A stretch of 64,000 bases of DNA, taken from positions 29,254 through 93,253 of the forward strand of contig CAJMNM010000008.1 in assembly GCA_905214795.1 (NCBI GenBank), given 5' to 3'. The first letter of the stretch is position 1; every line of letters starts with the position of its first letter. Shown piece by piece: positions 52,359 to 61,161 of the stretch. Origin of the DNA: an uncultured bacterium. Its GTDB lineage: Bacteria; Bacteroidota; Bacteroidia; Bacteroidales; Bacteroidaceae. The notes under the pieces were generated by a model. That model had not been told where the DNA came from. It worked only from the letters and a program-made list of their open reading frames with translations, and searched no databases. Both the position numbers and the translations under genes were made by a program.

Positions 52359-52846
52359 AAAAAAGTCCTTCACCCCTTCACAACAGGCTGTAATATGCTT
52401 ATTATCTGTAATATATGTGTGAAGGGGTATCCTTCACATACCGAATAAAATTTATGATTTGTCCATTGAAGAACTCTAACCGGTCGGTTAACTTCCAAAA
52501 ACTGACAGTATATTTGGGTTTTATCAAAAATGTCGGAATAAAATCAGCAATCGGAGTCGCAACCGTACAGAAAAATATTCCGGTACGGTAACGGGTTTCA
52601 CCGTAACAGTGCGGAAAAATATTCGTAAAGTGCAGGATTGAATTCGTAACCGTACGAAAAAAAGTTCGTAACCGTACGCGTTTTATAAAACCTAAGGTGA
52701 ATGTGAAGGACCGGTGAAGGAGATGTGAAGGATAATCCTTCACACTTAACATCTTGTGAGTCTGTTATTTGAATGGCATTGTGAAGGAGTAAGGGCAAAA
52801 AGTAAAAAAATACCCTTATAGGGAAAACACGTGGGCGCGCGTGCGC
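52359..52846 (+). repeat. Dispersed CCTTCAC repeat element, copy C
   Basis: Third and apparently best-preserved copy, in the same orientation as copy A. The left end is GTCCTTCACCCCTTCACAAC. The right end is GAAGGAGTAAGGGC, then an AT segment and the GC-rich GTGGGCGCGCGTGCGC. Hairpins GTGAAGG..CCTTCAC lie at 52419-52437 and 52725-52743. The core has CAACCGTACAG, then GGTACGGTAACGG and ACCGTAACAGTGCGG. It fills the gap between the 73-aa gene and rpsP. No protein coding is supported. Confidence 0.9.
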
Positions 52847-52944
52847 ATATTGTCTTTCTTTAATCCGATGGGTTTTGCAGGAATATAAAAAAACGGTACG
52901 AAGACAGCAAATACTATCGGTAGTGCCCGAATGTTGCCAATGAT

Positions 52945-52983
52945 AAAAAAGGAAACGGCCAATCCTAATGGATATGGCCGTTT
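52945..52983 (-). terminator. Intrinsic terminator after rpsP
   Basis: On the minus strand AAACGGCCA (52983-52975) pairs with TGGCCGTTT (52961-52953) around a 13-base loop and is followed by CC and a T run. Confidence 0.85.
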
Positions 52984-53020
52984 AATTGTTTGTTTGAAAA
53001 AAGCTATAGAATGTGTTTGT

Positions 53021-53569
53021 TTATGCCTCAGCAGGAGTTTCAGTTGTTGACTCTTCTGCAGCAGCATCAGCAGTTGCAGCAGCTTCAGCTTCTGCTTTTG
53101 CAGCAGCTTCAGCAGCTTTCTTTTCTGCTACTTTTTTTGCGATCTCTTCGTTGATTTTCTTTTCAGCTTCTAAGCGAGCTTCAGCAGCAGCTTTCTTGTC
53201 TGCAGCCTTCTTTGCTTCGATAGCGTCAAGACCTTTCTGCTTGTCATTTTTCCAAGCTTCGAATTTAGCCTGAGCGGTAGCTTCATCGAATGCACCTTTC
53301 TTCACACCGCCACGGAGATGTTTCATTAAATAAACACCTTCATTTGACAGGATGTTACGAACAGTGTCTGTCGGCTGTGCACCGGCTTCTACCCAATAAA
53401 GCGCACGGTCGAATTTCAAATCTACAGTGGCTGGATTAGTGTTTGGGTTGTAAGTACCAATCTTTTCTGTAAACTTACCATCACGTGGCGCTCTTACGTC
53501 TGCGATAACGATGCTGTAGAACGCATAGCTCTTGCGACCGTTACGCTGCAATCTGATTTTTGTTGCCAT
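53021..53569 (-). CDS. rpsP: 30S ribosomal protein S16 with extended C-terminus
   Basis: Ribosomal protein of the small subunit body, needed for 30S assembly. The conserved core (1 to about 85: MATKIRLQRNGRKSYAFYS, then VADVRAPRDGKFTEKIGTYNP and PTDTVRNILS) is followed by a tail of about 100 residues rich in Lys, Ala and Glu that looks like a low-complexity helix. Such tails are usual for S16 in Bacteroidetes, whereas other bacteria have about 80-90 residues. The gene lies on the minus strand between two plus-strand respiratory operons. It has a well-formed promoter upstream. Confidence 0.97.
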   Translation of the reverse strand: MATKIRLQRNGRKSYAFYSIVIADVRAPRDGKFTEKIGTYNPNTNPATVDLKFDRALYWVEAGAQPTDTVRNILSNEGVYLMKHLRGGVKKGAFDEATAQAKFEAWKNDKQKGLDAIEAKKAADKKAAAEARLEAEKKINEEIAKKVAEKKAAEAAAKAEAEAAATADAAAEESTTETPAEA

Positions 53570-53619
53570 AAATATTTAATTATAGGTTTGAAATATGCTG
53601 TTATCTCGTAACAGCGGCG

Positions 53620-53651
53620 CAAAATTACGCTTTTTCTTTGATATGGCCAAA
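53620..53651 (-). promoter_or_regulatory. rpsP promoter
   Basis: On the minus strand TTTG (53651-53648) is followed after 20 bases by TAATTTTG (53627-53620), a good match to TTTG-N19-21-TAnnTTTG. It is about 51 bases before the rpsP start codon. Confidence 0.75.
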
Positions 53652-53947
53652 GTTAGTACTTGTTTTTTTTATTTTTTTCTATTTCCGGAATAGAAGATTA
53701 TGTAAGCCGTAAATATTATTAGTAAGGAGTAGATTGAAATGTTATTGAAATATTTTATTTTGCATGAAAAGTTTTTATTTTTTATCCTTTAGGTATCATC
53801 ATGCTACAGAATGTGAGGAGATTATTTTTAAAGCGTCAGAATCGACGTTCTTTATGCTGAAAGTATCATCCTTTTGTTATCGTTAAAAAAACAAAAAACA
53901 GTCTCTTTAAGATAAAAATTTGGATACTTCATATAACAAATAAATGC

Positions 53948-53955
53948 TATATTTG
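53948..53955 (+). promoter_or_regulatory. -7 element of the rseC-rnf operon
   Basis: TATATTTG matches TAnnTTTG, 29 bases before the RseC-like start codon. It is the only promoter-like box seen before the seven-gene operon. Confidence 0.5.
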
Positions 53956-53983
53956 TGCCAATTTGTAATATTGAGTTTGCAAA

Positions 53984-54406
53984 ATGGCGCAACTTATAAC
54001 ACATCGGGGTACTGTGAAAAGCATCAGTGGGAAATGCGTGCGCGTGTTGATATTGCAATCGTCAGCGTGTTCCTCATGTGAGGCCCGAAATTTATGCAGT
54101 TCCTCAGAAAGTAAGGAAAAGTGGGTTGATGTAGTTTCAGAAGAAGCTGCCGACTATCATATAGGGGAAGAAGTGGTGTTGACCGGATCTTTGAAGACCG
54201 GTTTTATGGCTGTGTTCATGGCTTATGTCGTACCGCTTTTTTTGCTCTTGTTGACTTTGTTTCTTTCTATTAACTTTTCCGGGGGTAATGAACCGCTTTC
54301 GGCATTATTGGCATTGGTGGCGGTGGCGGTGTATTATGTCCTGTTGTACGTGTTTAAGTTCAGAATCGCGAAAAAAATTTCATTTTCAATAAAACATTTA
54401 AATTAA
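53984..54406 (+). CDS. rseC: SoxR-reducing/RseC-family protein
   Basis: 140-aa membrane protein of the RseC/MucC family. The N-terminal cytoplasmic part has the conserved Cys cluster C-S-S-C (SSACSSCEARNLCSSSE: CxxC followed by a third Cys), and two membrane helices fall in about 75-95 and 105-122. RseC-family proteins occur directly before rnf genes in many bacteria and are thought to link RNF to redox control. It starts the operon, with rnfB 7 bases downstream. Confidence 0.92.
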   Translation: MAQLITHRGTVKSISGKCVRVLILQSSACSSCEARNLCSSSESKEKWVDVVSEEAADYHIGEEVVLTGSLKTGFMAVFMAYVVPLFLLLLTLFLSINFSGGNEPLSALLALVAVAVYYVLLYVFKFRIAKKISFSIKHLN

Positions 54407-54413
54407 AAATTGT

Positions 54414-55349
54414 ATGTACGTAATTGTAATTGCAGTAATCATCTTGGGACTGGTCGGATTGATTTCCGCTCTGGTTTTGTATGTTGCTTCCAAGAAGTTT
54501 GCTGTTGTGGAAGATCCGCGAATTGCTCAAGTGGCAGAGGTGTTGCCGCAAGCTAATTGTGGTGGATGCGGTTATCCGGGATGTTCCGGTTTTGCCGGTG
54601 CATGCGTAAAGGCAGCAGATAACGGATCACTTGAAGGTAAGCTTTGTCCGGTAGGTGGACAGCCGGTTATGGAAAAAGTGGCTGATATCCTTGGACTTAA
54701 AGTGGAAGTTTCTGCTCCTAAGGTCGCAGTAGTGCGTTGTAATGGCACATGTGAGAATCGTCCGCGTGTGGTAGAGTACAATGGTGTCAGAAGTTGTCGT
54801 GTACAGTTGCTTGCCGGAACAGGTGAGACGGCTTGTGCTTTCGGCTGTCTGGGTGGTGGCGATTGTGTAGCTGCCTGTCAGTTTGGTGCTCTGAAACTCA
54901 ATCCTCAGACCGGAATGCCCGAAGTCAATGAGGACTTGTGTACAGCCTGTGGCGCATGTGTGAACACTTGCCCTCGTAAGGTGATAGAATTGCGTCCTAA
55001 AGGACCTAAGAACCGCCGTATGGTTGTGCTTTGTGTAAACCGTGATAAGGGTGCTGTGGCCAATAAGATTTGCAAGGCTTCTTGTATCGGTTGCGGAAAA
55101 TGTGTTAAGGTTTGTCCGTTCGAGGCCGTTACGGTAAATAATAATCTGGCGTATATTGATCCGGAGAAATGTAAGATGTGTCGTAAATGTGAAGAGGCAT
55201 GTCCAAAGGGAGCTATTCACGCTATCAATTTTCCTCCGCGTAAGCCCAAGACAGAATCCGTATCTGCAGCCCAACCTGCAACGCCTAAGGTAGAGGTTGC
55301 GCCGAAAGCCGGTCCGGTACAGAAGACTGACGAAAGTGCGCAGAATTAA
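54414..55349 (+). CDS. rnfB: RNF complex subunit B (multi-cluster ferredoxin)
   Basis: Electron-entry subunit of the RNF ferredoxin:NAD+ oxidoreductase. It has a membrane helix (about 3-24), an Fe-S domain (C49, C52, C57 and C78: NCGGCGYPGC and LCPVGG) and then several ferredoxin-like 4Fe-4S sites, including CTACGACVNTCP, CIGCGKCVKVCP and CKMCRKCEEACP. A further Cys-rich segment (GETACAFGCLGGGDCVAACQ) lies at about 145. A Pro/Ala-rich tail (280-311) ends the protein. 311 aa, longer than E. coli RsxB (192) and similar to RNF of Bacteroidetes. Confidence 0.97.
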   Translation: MYVIVIAVIILGLVGLISALVLYVASKKFAVVEDPRIAQVAEVLPQANCGGCGYPGCSGFAGACVKAADNGSLEGKLCPVGGQPVMEKVADILGLKVEVSAPKVAVVRCNGTCENRPRVVEYNGVRSCRVQLLAGTGETACAFGCLGGGDCVAACQFGALKLNPQTGMPEVNEDLCTACGACVNTCPRKVIELRPKGPKNRRMVVLCVNRDKGAVANKICKASCIGCGKCVKVCPFEAVTVNNNLAYIDPEKCKMCRKCEEACPKGAIHAINFPPRKPKTESVSAAQPATPKVEVAPKAGPVQKTDESAQN

Positions 55350-55377
55350 TCTGATTGTCGAATTAAAAATAAATATC

Positions 55378-56724
55378 GTGAAAACCTTTAAAATTGGTGG
55401 TGTTCATCCATCTGAAAATAAGCTGTCAGCTGGAAGTCCCATACGTAATGCCGGTCTTCCCAAACAAGCTGTATTCTCTCTTTATCAGCATATCGGCGCA
55501 CCGGCTAAGCCTGTTGTTCAAAAGGGCGATGCGGTTAAGGTCGGAACGCTTTTGGCAGAGGCCGAGGGCTTTGTTTCGGCTCCAATATATTCATCTGTTT
55601 CTGGAACGGTCAGCAAGATTGATGCTATAGTTGACGCCAGTGGTTATCGTCGTCCGGCTATTTTTGTTGATGTAGAAGGCGATGAATGGGAGGAAAGTAT
55701 TGACCGTTCTACTGATTTGGTGACGCTGAAAGACTGTCCGGATTTGACAGCCGAACAGATAGTTGAGAAAATAAAGAAGGCCGGAATTGTCGGTATGGGT
55801 GGTGCAACATTCCCTTGTCATGTTAAGCTGACACCTCCTAAGGGAACAAAAGCAGAATGTGTTATCATTAACGGCGTAGAATGTGAACCATATCTGACAG
55901 CCGATCACCGTCTGATGCTTGAAAAGGCAGATGAGATACTGGTTGGTGTGTCTTTGATAATGAAGGCGGTTAATGTAAACAAAGGATATATAGGAATAGA
56001 AAACAATAAGCCCGACGCGATTCGCCTGTTGACAGAAAAAGCTAAGGCTTATCCTGAAATTGAAGTGGTTCCGTTACAGGTGAAATATCCTCAGGGCGGT
56101 GAGAAACAGCTGATTGCCGCAGTTACTGGACGTGAGGTGCCGGCTCCTCCTGCATTGCCTATCAATGTAGGTGCCGTGGTACAGAATGTCGGAACTACTT
56201 TTGCCATTTATGAGGCTGTGATGAAAAATAAACCGTTGTTTGAGCGTGTAATAACCGTAACAGGTAAGAATCTGAAGCAGCCGTCTAATTTTCTTGCACG
56301 TATCGGTACGCCGATGAGTCAGTTGATAGACGAGTGCGGCGGCTTACCTGAAGATACCGGTAAGGTGATAGGTGGCGGTCCGATGATGGGTAAGGCTTTG
56401 ATGAACCTGGACGTGCCAGTGTGCAAAGGCTCTTCAGGTTTGTTGCTTATGTCTGAGAAAGATTCTCATCGCGGTGAGGTGCAGCCTTGTATACGTTGTG
56501 CGAAATGTGTGAGTGCCTGTCCGATGGGATTGGAGCCATATTTGCTGGCTACGGCTTCATCATTGCGCAACTGGGAGTTGGTAGAAGAAAATGATATCAC
56601 GTCATGTATAGAGTGCGGTTCATGTCAGTTTACCTGTCCTTCAAACCGTCCGATGTTGGATAACATCCGGTTGGGTAAGACAACAGTGATGGCGATGATT
56701 CGTGCACGTAACATTAAAAAATAG
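55378..56724 (+). CDS. rnfC: RNF complex subunit C (NADH-binding, two 4Fe-4S clusters)
   Basis: Peripheral subunit that binds FMN and NADH. The start is taken as GTG at 55378 (MKTFKIGGVHPSENK), 28 bases after rnfB; a longer frame to 55297 would overlap rnfB by 53 bases and add 27 atypical residues. The GGATFPCHVKLTP and NGVECEPYLTADHRLM segments belong to the NADH/FMN-binding fold. The C-terminal clusters are CIRCAKCVSACPMG and CIECGSCQFTCPSN. About 448 aa. Paralogue of NqrA, which lacks the clusters. Confidence 0.96.
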   Translation: MKTFKIGGVHPSENKLSAGSPIRNAGLPKQAVFSLYQHIGAPAKPVVQKGDAVKVGTLLAEAEGFVSAPIYSSVSGTVSKIDAIVDASGYRRPAIFVDVEGDEWEESIDRSTDLVTLKDCPDLTAEQIVEKIKKAGIVGMGGATFPCHVKLTPPKGTKAECVIINGVECEPYLTADHRLMLEKADEILVGVSLIMKAVNVNKGYIGIENNKPDAIRLLTEKAKAYPEIEVVPLQVKYPQGGEKQLIAAVTGREVPAPPALPINVGAVVQNVGTTFAIYEAVMKNKPLFERVITVTGKNLKQPSNFLARIGTPMSQLIDECGGLPEDTGKVIGGGPMMGKALMNLDVPVCKGSSGLLLMSEKDSHRGEVQPCIRCAKCVSACPMGLEPYLLATASSLRNWELVEENDITSCIECGSCQFTCPSNRPMLDNIRLGKTTVMAMIRARNIKK

Positions 56725-56736
56725 TTATAAAAAAAT

Positions 56737-57726
56737 ATGGCAAAGAAATTAATCGTATCACTGTCTCCACATGTGCATAGCACCGACAGTGTACAAAAAA
56801 ATATGTACGGCGTGTGCATCGCCCTGATTCCGGCCCTGCTGGTTTCGTTGTACTTCTTCGGATTAGGAGCCTTAATCGTATTGGCTACCTCTGTTCTGGC
56901 CTGTGTCTTTTTTGAATGGGCTATTACGAAATATATTCTGAAACGCGATAAGGTGACCATTACAGACGGGTCGGCTATATTGACCGGCTTGTTGTTGGGT
57001 TTTAACTTACCGTCAAATCTGCCTATATGGATAATTCTGATTGGAGCGTTGGTTGCCATTGGTATCGGCAAACTGACGTTTGGCGGATTGGGATGTAATC
57101 CGTTCAACCCGGCATTGGTTGGCCGTGTGTTCCTTCTTGTGTCATTCCCGGTTCAGATGACAACTTGGCCTGTACCTGGAAATATGACGGCTTATCTTGA
57201 CGCAGAGACAGGCGCGACTCCGTTGGCTATCATGAAGAGCGCCATAAAAGCCGGCGACCCGTCGTTGTTGGAGCAGTTGCCCGATTCTCTTTCACTTTTC
57301 CTTGGACAAAGCGGAGGATGTTTGGGTGAGGTCAGTGCATTGGCTCTTTTGATAGGTCTGGTATACATGTTGATACGCCGTATTATTACATGGCATATTC
57401 CGGTATCTATTTTAGTGACTGTATTTGTGCTGTCTGGCTTGCTTCATTTGTCAAATCCAGTATATGCTTCACCTGTTGATGTACTGTTAACCGGTGGCTT
57501 GATGTTAGGTGCATGCTTTATGGCAACAGACTATGTCACTTCACCTATGACATATAAGGGACAGGTTATTTATGGTATTTGTATCGGATTCCTTACTGTC
57601 GTAATCCGTACGTTCGGCGCATATCCAGAGGGCATGTCATTTGCTATTTTGATTATGAATGCGTTCACACCGTTAATTAATACCTATTGCAAACCAAAAA
57701 GATTCGGGGAGGTAATTAAGAAATGA
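56737..57726 (+). CDS. rnfD: RNF complex subunit D (covalent FMN membrane subunit)
   Basis: About ten-helix inner-membrane subunit, paralogue of NqrB. The flavinylation motif is DAETGATPLA, matching D-x-x-[TS]-G-A-T with FMN on the last Thr. Other marks are GGLGCNPFNPALVGRVFLL and GACFMATDYVTSPMTYKGQ. 329 aa. The stop overlaps the rnfG start by 4 bases. Confidence 0.96.
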   Translation: MAKKLIVSLSPHVHSTDSVQKNMYGVCIALIPALLVSLYFFGLGALIVLATSVLACVFFEWAITKYILKRDKVTITDGSAILTGLLLGFNLPSNLPIWIILIGALVAIGIGKLTFGGLGCNPFNPALVGRVFLLVSFPVQMTTWPVPGNMTAYLDAETGATPLAIMKSAIKAGDPSLLEQLPDSLSLFLGQSGGCLGEVSALALLIGLVYMLIRRIITWHIPVSILVTVFVLSGLLHLSNPVYASPVDVLLTGGLMLGACFMATDYVTSPMTYKGQVIYGICIGFLTVVIRTFGAYPEGMSFAILIMNAFTPLINTYCKPKRFGEVIKK

Positions 57727-58337
57727 AAAAGTTAGAATCTTCATTAGTAAATATGGTCGTTGTCCTGACTGCTATTTCTGTTATTGCCGGCGGTGTGTTG
57801 GCTTATGTGAATATGGTTACTCAGGAACCAATTGCTGAAATTAACGCTAAAAATCTTCAGGATGGTATCAAACGCGTGATTCTAGGTGATCAGCCCGGTG
57901 AACTGAAAGTTGAAGAACCTGTTGAAGTTGACGGATTTGTATTATATCAGACTGATAAAGGTACGGCTGTAAAGGCAGTTGAAAACGGTTTTGGTGGTCC
58001 GCTTGAGGTTCTTGTCGGATTTGATAACGATGGTAATATTCTTGGTTATACCATTTTGGCAACAGTAGAAACTCCAGGATTGGGCGTAAAGGCTTCTACT
58101 TGGTTCCAGAAAGGACAGAAAGGTGATATTATCGGAAAAAATCCGGGTGAGAAAGAACTTACAGTGTCAAAAGATGGTGGTGAGATAGACGCCATTACAG
58201 CGTCTACTATTACCAGTCGTGCATTCCTGAATGCTGTAAACAAGGCCTACAAGGCTTATAAAGGTCAGGGTGCGGATGCCCAGAGCGGCGCATCGGCTGT
58301 AAAATGGGATAAGGAAAATAATAAATCAGCAAACTAA
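57723..58337 (+). CDS. rnfG: RNF complex subunit G (covalent FMN subunit)
   Basis: Single-helix anchored subunit (about 10-30) with a periplasmic FMN-binding domain, paralogue of NqrC. The flavinylation motif reads DAITASTITS, a variant of D-x-x-[TS]-G-A-T in which G-A is A-S; the receiving Thr is expected at the last position. The domain also shows the family's ETPGLGVKAS strand. 204 aa, normal. No rubredoxin-like domain is present, unlike in NqrC. A Lys/Asn-rich tail follows. Confidence 0.95.
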   Translation: MKKLESSLVNMVVVLTAISVIAGGVLAYVNMVTQEPIAEINAKNLQDGIKRVILGDQPGELKVEEPVEVDGFVLYQTDKGTAVKAVENGFGGPLEVLVGFDNDGNILGYTILATVETPGLGVKASTWFQKGQKGDIIGKNPGEKELTVSKDGGEIDAITASTITSRAFLNAVNKAYKAYKGQGADAQSGASAVKWDKENNKSAN

Positions 58338-58358
58338 AAGAGAAAGGAGTATAAGTAT

Positions 58359-58943
58359 ATGAATAATTTTAAAGTGTTGATGAATGGTATCATCAAAGAA
58401 AATCCGACTTTTGTACTTCTTTTAGGTATGTGTCCGACGTTAGGAACAACTTCGTCAGCATTGAATGGTATGTCTATGGGACTGGCCACAACATTTGTGC
58501 TGATTTGTTCCAATATGGTGATATCACTGATAAAGAATCTTATTCCGGATATGGTACGTATACCGGCGTTTATAGTAGTAATCGCATCGTTTGTGACAGC
58601 ACTTCAGATGTGTATGCAGGCGTACGTGCCTGAGATATATGCTTCTTTGGGCTTGTTTATTCCGTTGATTGTAGTAAACTGTATCATTCTGGGACGTGCG
58701 GAGGCATTTGCCAGCAAACATGGTGTGATTCCTTCTTTTTTCGACGGACTGGGTATGGGACTCGGCTTTACACTAGCCTTGACATTGCTTGGTGCCGTGA
58801 GAGAATTGCTTGGTACAGGAAAGATTTTCGGTTTGGCTATCTGGCCGGAAGATTATGGCATGTTGATGTTTGTACTTGCCCCTGGCGCGTTTATCGTTTT
58901 AGGCTATCTGATTGCCATTGTGAATAGAATAAAGAAAGCATAA
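58359..58943 (+). CDS. rnfE: RNF complex subunit E
   Basis: Six-helix membrane subunit, paralogue of NqrD. It has the Cys region LLGMCPTLGTTSSALNGMSMG, the NCIILGRAEAFAS segment (second Cys) and SFFDGLGMGLGFTLAL. With RnfA it holds the intramembrane Fe centre. 194 aa. A GAAAGGAG-like ribosome site precedes the ATG. Confidence 0.96.
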   Translation: MNNFKVLMNGIIKENPTFVLLLGMCPTLGTTSSALNGMSMGLATTFVLICSNMVISLIKNLIPDMVRIPAFIVVIASFVTALQMCMQAYVPEIYASLGLFIPLIVVNCIILGRAEAFASKHGVIPSFFDGLGMGLGFTLALTLLGAVRELLGTGKIFGLAIWPEDYGMLMFVLAPGAFIVLGYLIAIVNRIKKA

Positions 58944-58967
58944 TAATAGAGAAGAAAGGAATATAAT

Positions 58968-59579
58968 ATGGAGACAATATATCAATATCTTATCGTATTT
59001 ATCACGGCTATCTTTATCAATAATGTCGTGTTGTCACAGATTTTGGGTATATGTCCGTTTTTGGGTGTATCCAAGAAAATTAATACGGCATTGGGAATGG
59101 CAGCCGCGGTGGCGTTTGTGCTTGTTCTAGCTACTCTGGTTACTTATCTGCTGCAGTATTATGTACTCGATCCGTATGGATTGGGGTATATGCAGACTAT
59201 TGCTTTTATTCTTGTAATTGCGGCATTGGTGCAGATGGTAGAGATTATTCTGAAGAAGGTATCACCTTCACTTTATCAGGCATTGGGTGTATTCCTTCCG
59301 TTGATTACAACAAACTGTGCTGTATTGGGTGTGGCTATTCTGGTTATCCAAAAAGATTTTAATCTGATTATGGGTATTTGGTATGCGCTTAGCACTGCTT
59401 TAGGTTTTGGTTTGGCTTTAGTGGTTTTTGCCGGTATTCGCGAGCAGCTGAGCATGGTGGCTATTCCCAAAGGCATGCAGGGCATGAGTATCGCTCTTGT
59501 TACAGCCGGATTACTGGCAATGGCGTTTATGGGATTCAGTGGGGTGGATAATGGCCTTAAACTGTTTTTCGGCATATAA
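58968..59579 (+). CDS. rnfA: RNF complex subunit A
   Basis: Six-helix membrane subunit, paralogue of NqrE. Motifs: NNVVLSQILGICPFLGVSKK, TTNCAVLGVAIL (second Cys) and the C-terminal GMQGMSIALVTAGLLAMAFMG. 203 aa. Last gene of the rseC-rnfBCDGEA operon; the gene order is that of Bacteroidetes RNF. Confidence 0.97.
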   Translation: METIYQYLIVFITAIFINNVVLSQILGICPFLGVSKKINTALGMAAAVAFVLVLATLVTYLLQYYVLDPYGLGYMQTIAFILVIAALVQMVEIILKKVSPSLYQALGVFLPLITTNCAVLGVAILVIQKDFNLIMGIWYALSTALGFGLALVVFAGIREQLSMVAIPKGMQGMSIALVTAGLLAMAFMGFSGVDNGLKLFFGI

Positions 59580-59598
59580 TTGCAAAAGAATCAAATAT

Positions 59599-59644
59599 AA
59601 ACAGAGGCCCGGAGAGAAAAAACCGGGCCTCTGTTGTTTTTTGT
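59599..59644 (+). terminator. Intrinsic terminator after the rnf operon
   Basis: AACAGAGGCCCGG pairs with CCGGGCCTCTGTT around a 10-base loop and is followed by a T-rich run. Confidence 0.9.
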
Positions 59645-59678
59645 TTGATTTTATTATACAACTTATTTTTTAATTTAT

Positions 59679-59686
59679 TATATTTG
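59679..59686 (+). promoter_or_regulatory. -7 element of galE
   Basis: TATATTTG matches TAnnTTTG, 36 bases before the galE start codon. Confidence 0.55.
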
Positions 59687-59721
59687 CCTTAACATAAAAA
59701 CAACATCGAAACGAACAAAAT

Positions 59722-60756
59722 ATGAAAGAAACAATTTTGGTGACCGGTGGAACTGGTTTTATTGGTTCACACACTACAGTAGAACTTCAACAAGCAGGTT
59801 ATGACGTAGTCATTGTAGATAATTTGTCAAATTCAAGAGAAGATGTGCTCGACGGTATAGAGCAGATTACCGGAATCAGACCGGCTTTTGAGAAAGTTGA
59901 CCTGCGTGATTTTGATGCAACAGAAGAAGTTTTCAAGAAATATCCGAAGATTAGCGGAATTATTCATTTTGCAGCCAGTAAGGCAGTAGGTGAAAGTGTT
60001 CAGAAACCTTTGCTGTATTACCACAACAATATTGTTTCTTTAATCAATCTTTTGAGACTGATGCCGAAGTATAATGTAAAGGGCATTATCTTCTCTTCAT
60101 CATGTACTGTATATGGTCAGCCCGACGTGTTGCCGGCTACAGAGGAAACACCTATTAAGAAGGCTGAGAGTCCATATGGTAATACAAAACAGATAAACGA
60201 AGAAATTATTGTTGATACCATAAAGAGCGGAGCACCTATCAAGTCTATTATTCTGCGTTACTTCAACCCGATTGGTGCGCATCCTTCAGCTCTTATCGGA
60301 GAGATGCCAAACGGTGTACCTCAGAATCTTATTCCATATCTGACACAGACAGCCATGGGTATCCGCGAACAGTTGAGTGTGTTTGGTGATGATTATAACA
60401 CACCTGACGGTTCATGTATCAGAGATTATATTTATGTTGTTGACCTGGCTAAGGCTCACGTATGTGCGATGACAAGAATTATGGAAGATGAGTCTAACGA
60501 TCCGGTTGAAGTATTTAACATCGGTACAGGTAAGGGTACTTCAGTGCTTGAATTGATACATGCATTTGAGAATGCAACCGGTGTGAAGTTGAATTATAAG
60601 ATTGTGGATCGTCGCGCAGGTGATATAGAACAAGTATGGGGTAATGTGGATAAGGCTAACAAAGTGTTGGGCTGGAAAGCTGAGACTCCGCTTGAAGATG
60701 TGCTTGCATCTGCATGGAAATGGCAGTGTGTATTGCGCGAGAAAGGTATAATGTAG
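59722..60756 (+). CDS. galE: UDP-glucose 4-epimerase
   Basis: Interconverts UDP-glucose and UDP-galactose with bound NAD+. The Rossmann motif TGGTGFIGSH begins at residue 8; catalytic Y152 and K156 are in PYGNTKQINE, with the Ser motif FSSSCTVYG. NPIGAHPSALIGE and GDGSC-like loop CIRDYIYVVDLAKAH are family marks. 344 aa, close to E. coli (338). Single gene between two terminators. It could feed capsule or LPS galactose synthesis; no sugar cluster is adjacent. Confidence 0.95.
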   Translation: MKETILVTGGTGFIGSHTTVELQQAGYDVVIVDNLSNSREDVLDGIEQITGIRPAFEKVDLRDFDATEEVFKKYPKISGIIHFAASKAVGESVQKPLLYYHNNIVSLINLLRLMPKYNVKGIIFSSSCTVYGQPDVLPATEETPIKKAESPYGNTKQINEEIIVDTIKSGAPIKSIILRYFNPIGAHPSALIGEMPNGVPQNLIPYLTQTAMGIREQLSVFGDDYNTPDGSCIRDYIYVVDLAKAHVCAMTRIMEDESNDPVEVFNIGTGKGTSVLELIHAFENATGVKLNYKIVDRRAGDIEQVWGNVDKANKVLGWKAETPLEDVLASAWKWQCVLREKGIM

Positions 60757-60904
60757 GATTTTACTTAATAATCGCTATATGCGTTTTCTCTATGTCGCGA
60801 TTTAAAGTCATTCACGTATGTGAATATTTAGAATGATTAAGCCTGTATTGGGCTGATCGATTGACATAGGAGTTTTGTCGTGTTTTATTTTGTGTTTGTG
60901 TTGT

Positions 60905-60942
60905 AGCTATCTTTCGACGTGAGTCGAAAGATAGCTTTTTTA
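60905..60942 (+). terminator. Intrinsic terminator after galE
   Basis: AGCTATCTTTCGAC pairs perfectly with GTCGAAAGATAGCT around a 4-base loop, followed by a T run. Confidence 0.92.
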
Positions 60943-61161
60943 TTGTCGTTAGAGTGTTTTGTCTGCATTATATATAAGGTTTTCCTATTATTAGTAATGT
61001 ATTATAATCTTATTATATCTCTTATAATAAGATGTTTATTATGTTTTTTATTTGAAATTCATATAAATAGAAGATTATTTTATTGACATTTTATGTTTAT
61101 ATTGTTTTTATTTTGTACTTTCGAATGTAAATAAAATTAAAAACCCTTAAAACGAGTTATT
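60943..61161. other. AT-rich leader region of the 881-aa secreted protein gene
   Basis: No gene is seen. It includes TTGACA (61083-61088) and an imperfect -7 box TACTTTCG (61116-61123; one mismatch to TAnnTTTG), about 38 bases before the start codon. A separate 6-bp palindrome (ATTCAC GTAT GTGAAT, 60810-60825) lies before the galE terminator. Confidence 0.5.

Noticed and set aside
53021..53300. Low-complexity Ala/Glu/Lys repeat tract in the rpsP 3' part as a separate repeat or a mis-annotated gene
   Set aside because: It is in frame with the S16 core and such tails are usual for S16 in Bacteroidetes. The Ala/Ser-rich frame on the opposite strand is a shadow.
55297..55377. Longer start for RnfC inside rnfB
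   Set aside because: It would overlap rnfB by 53 bases and add 27 residues absent from the family; GTG at 55378 gives the expected MKTFKIGG start.
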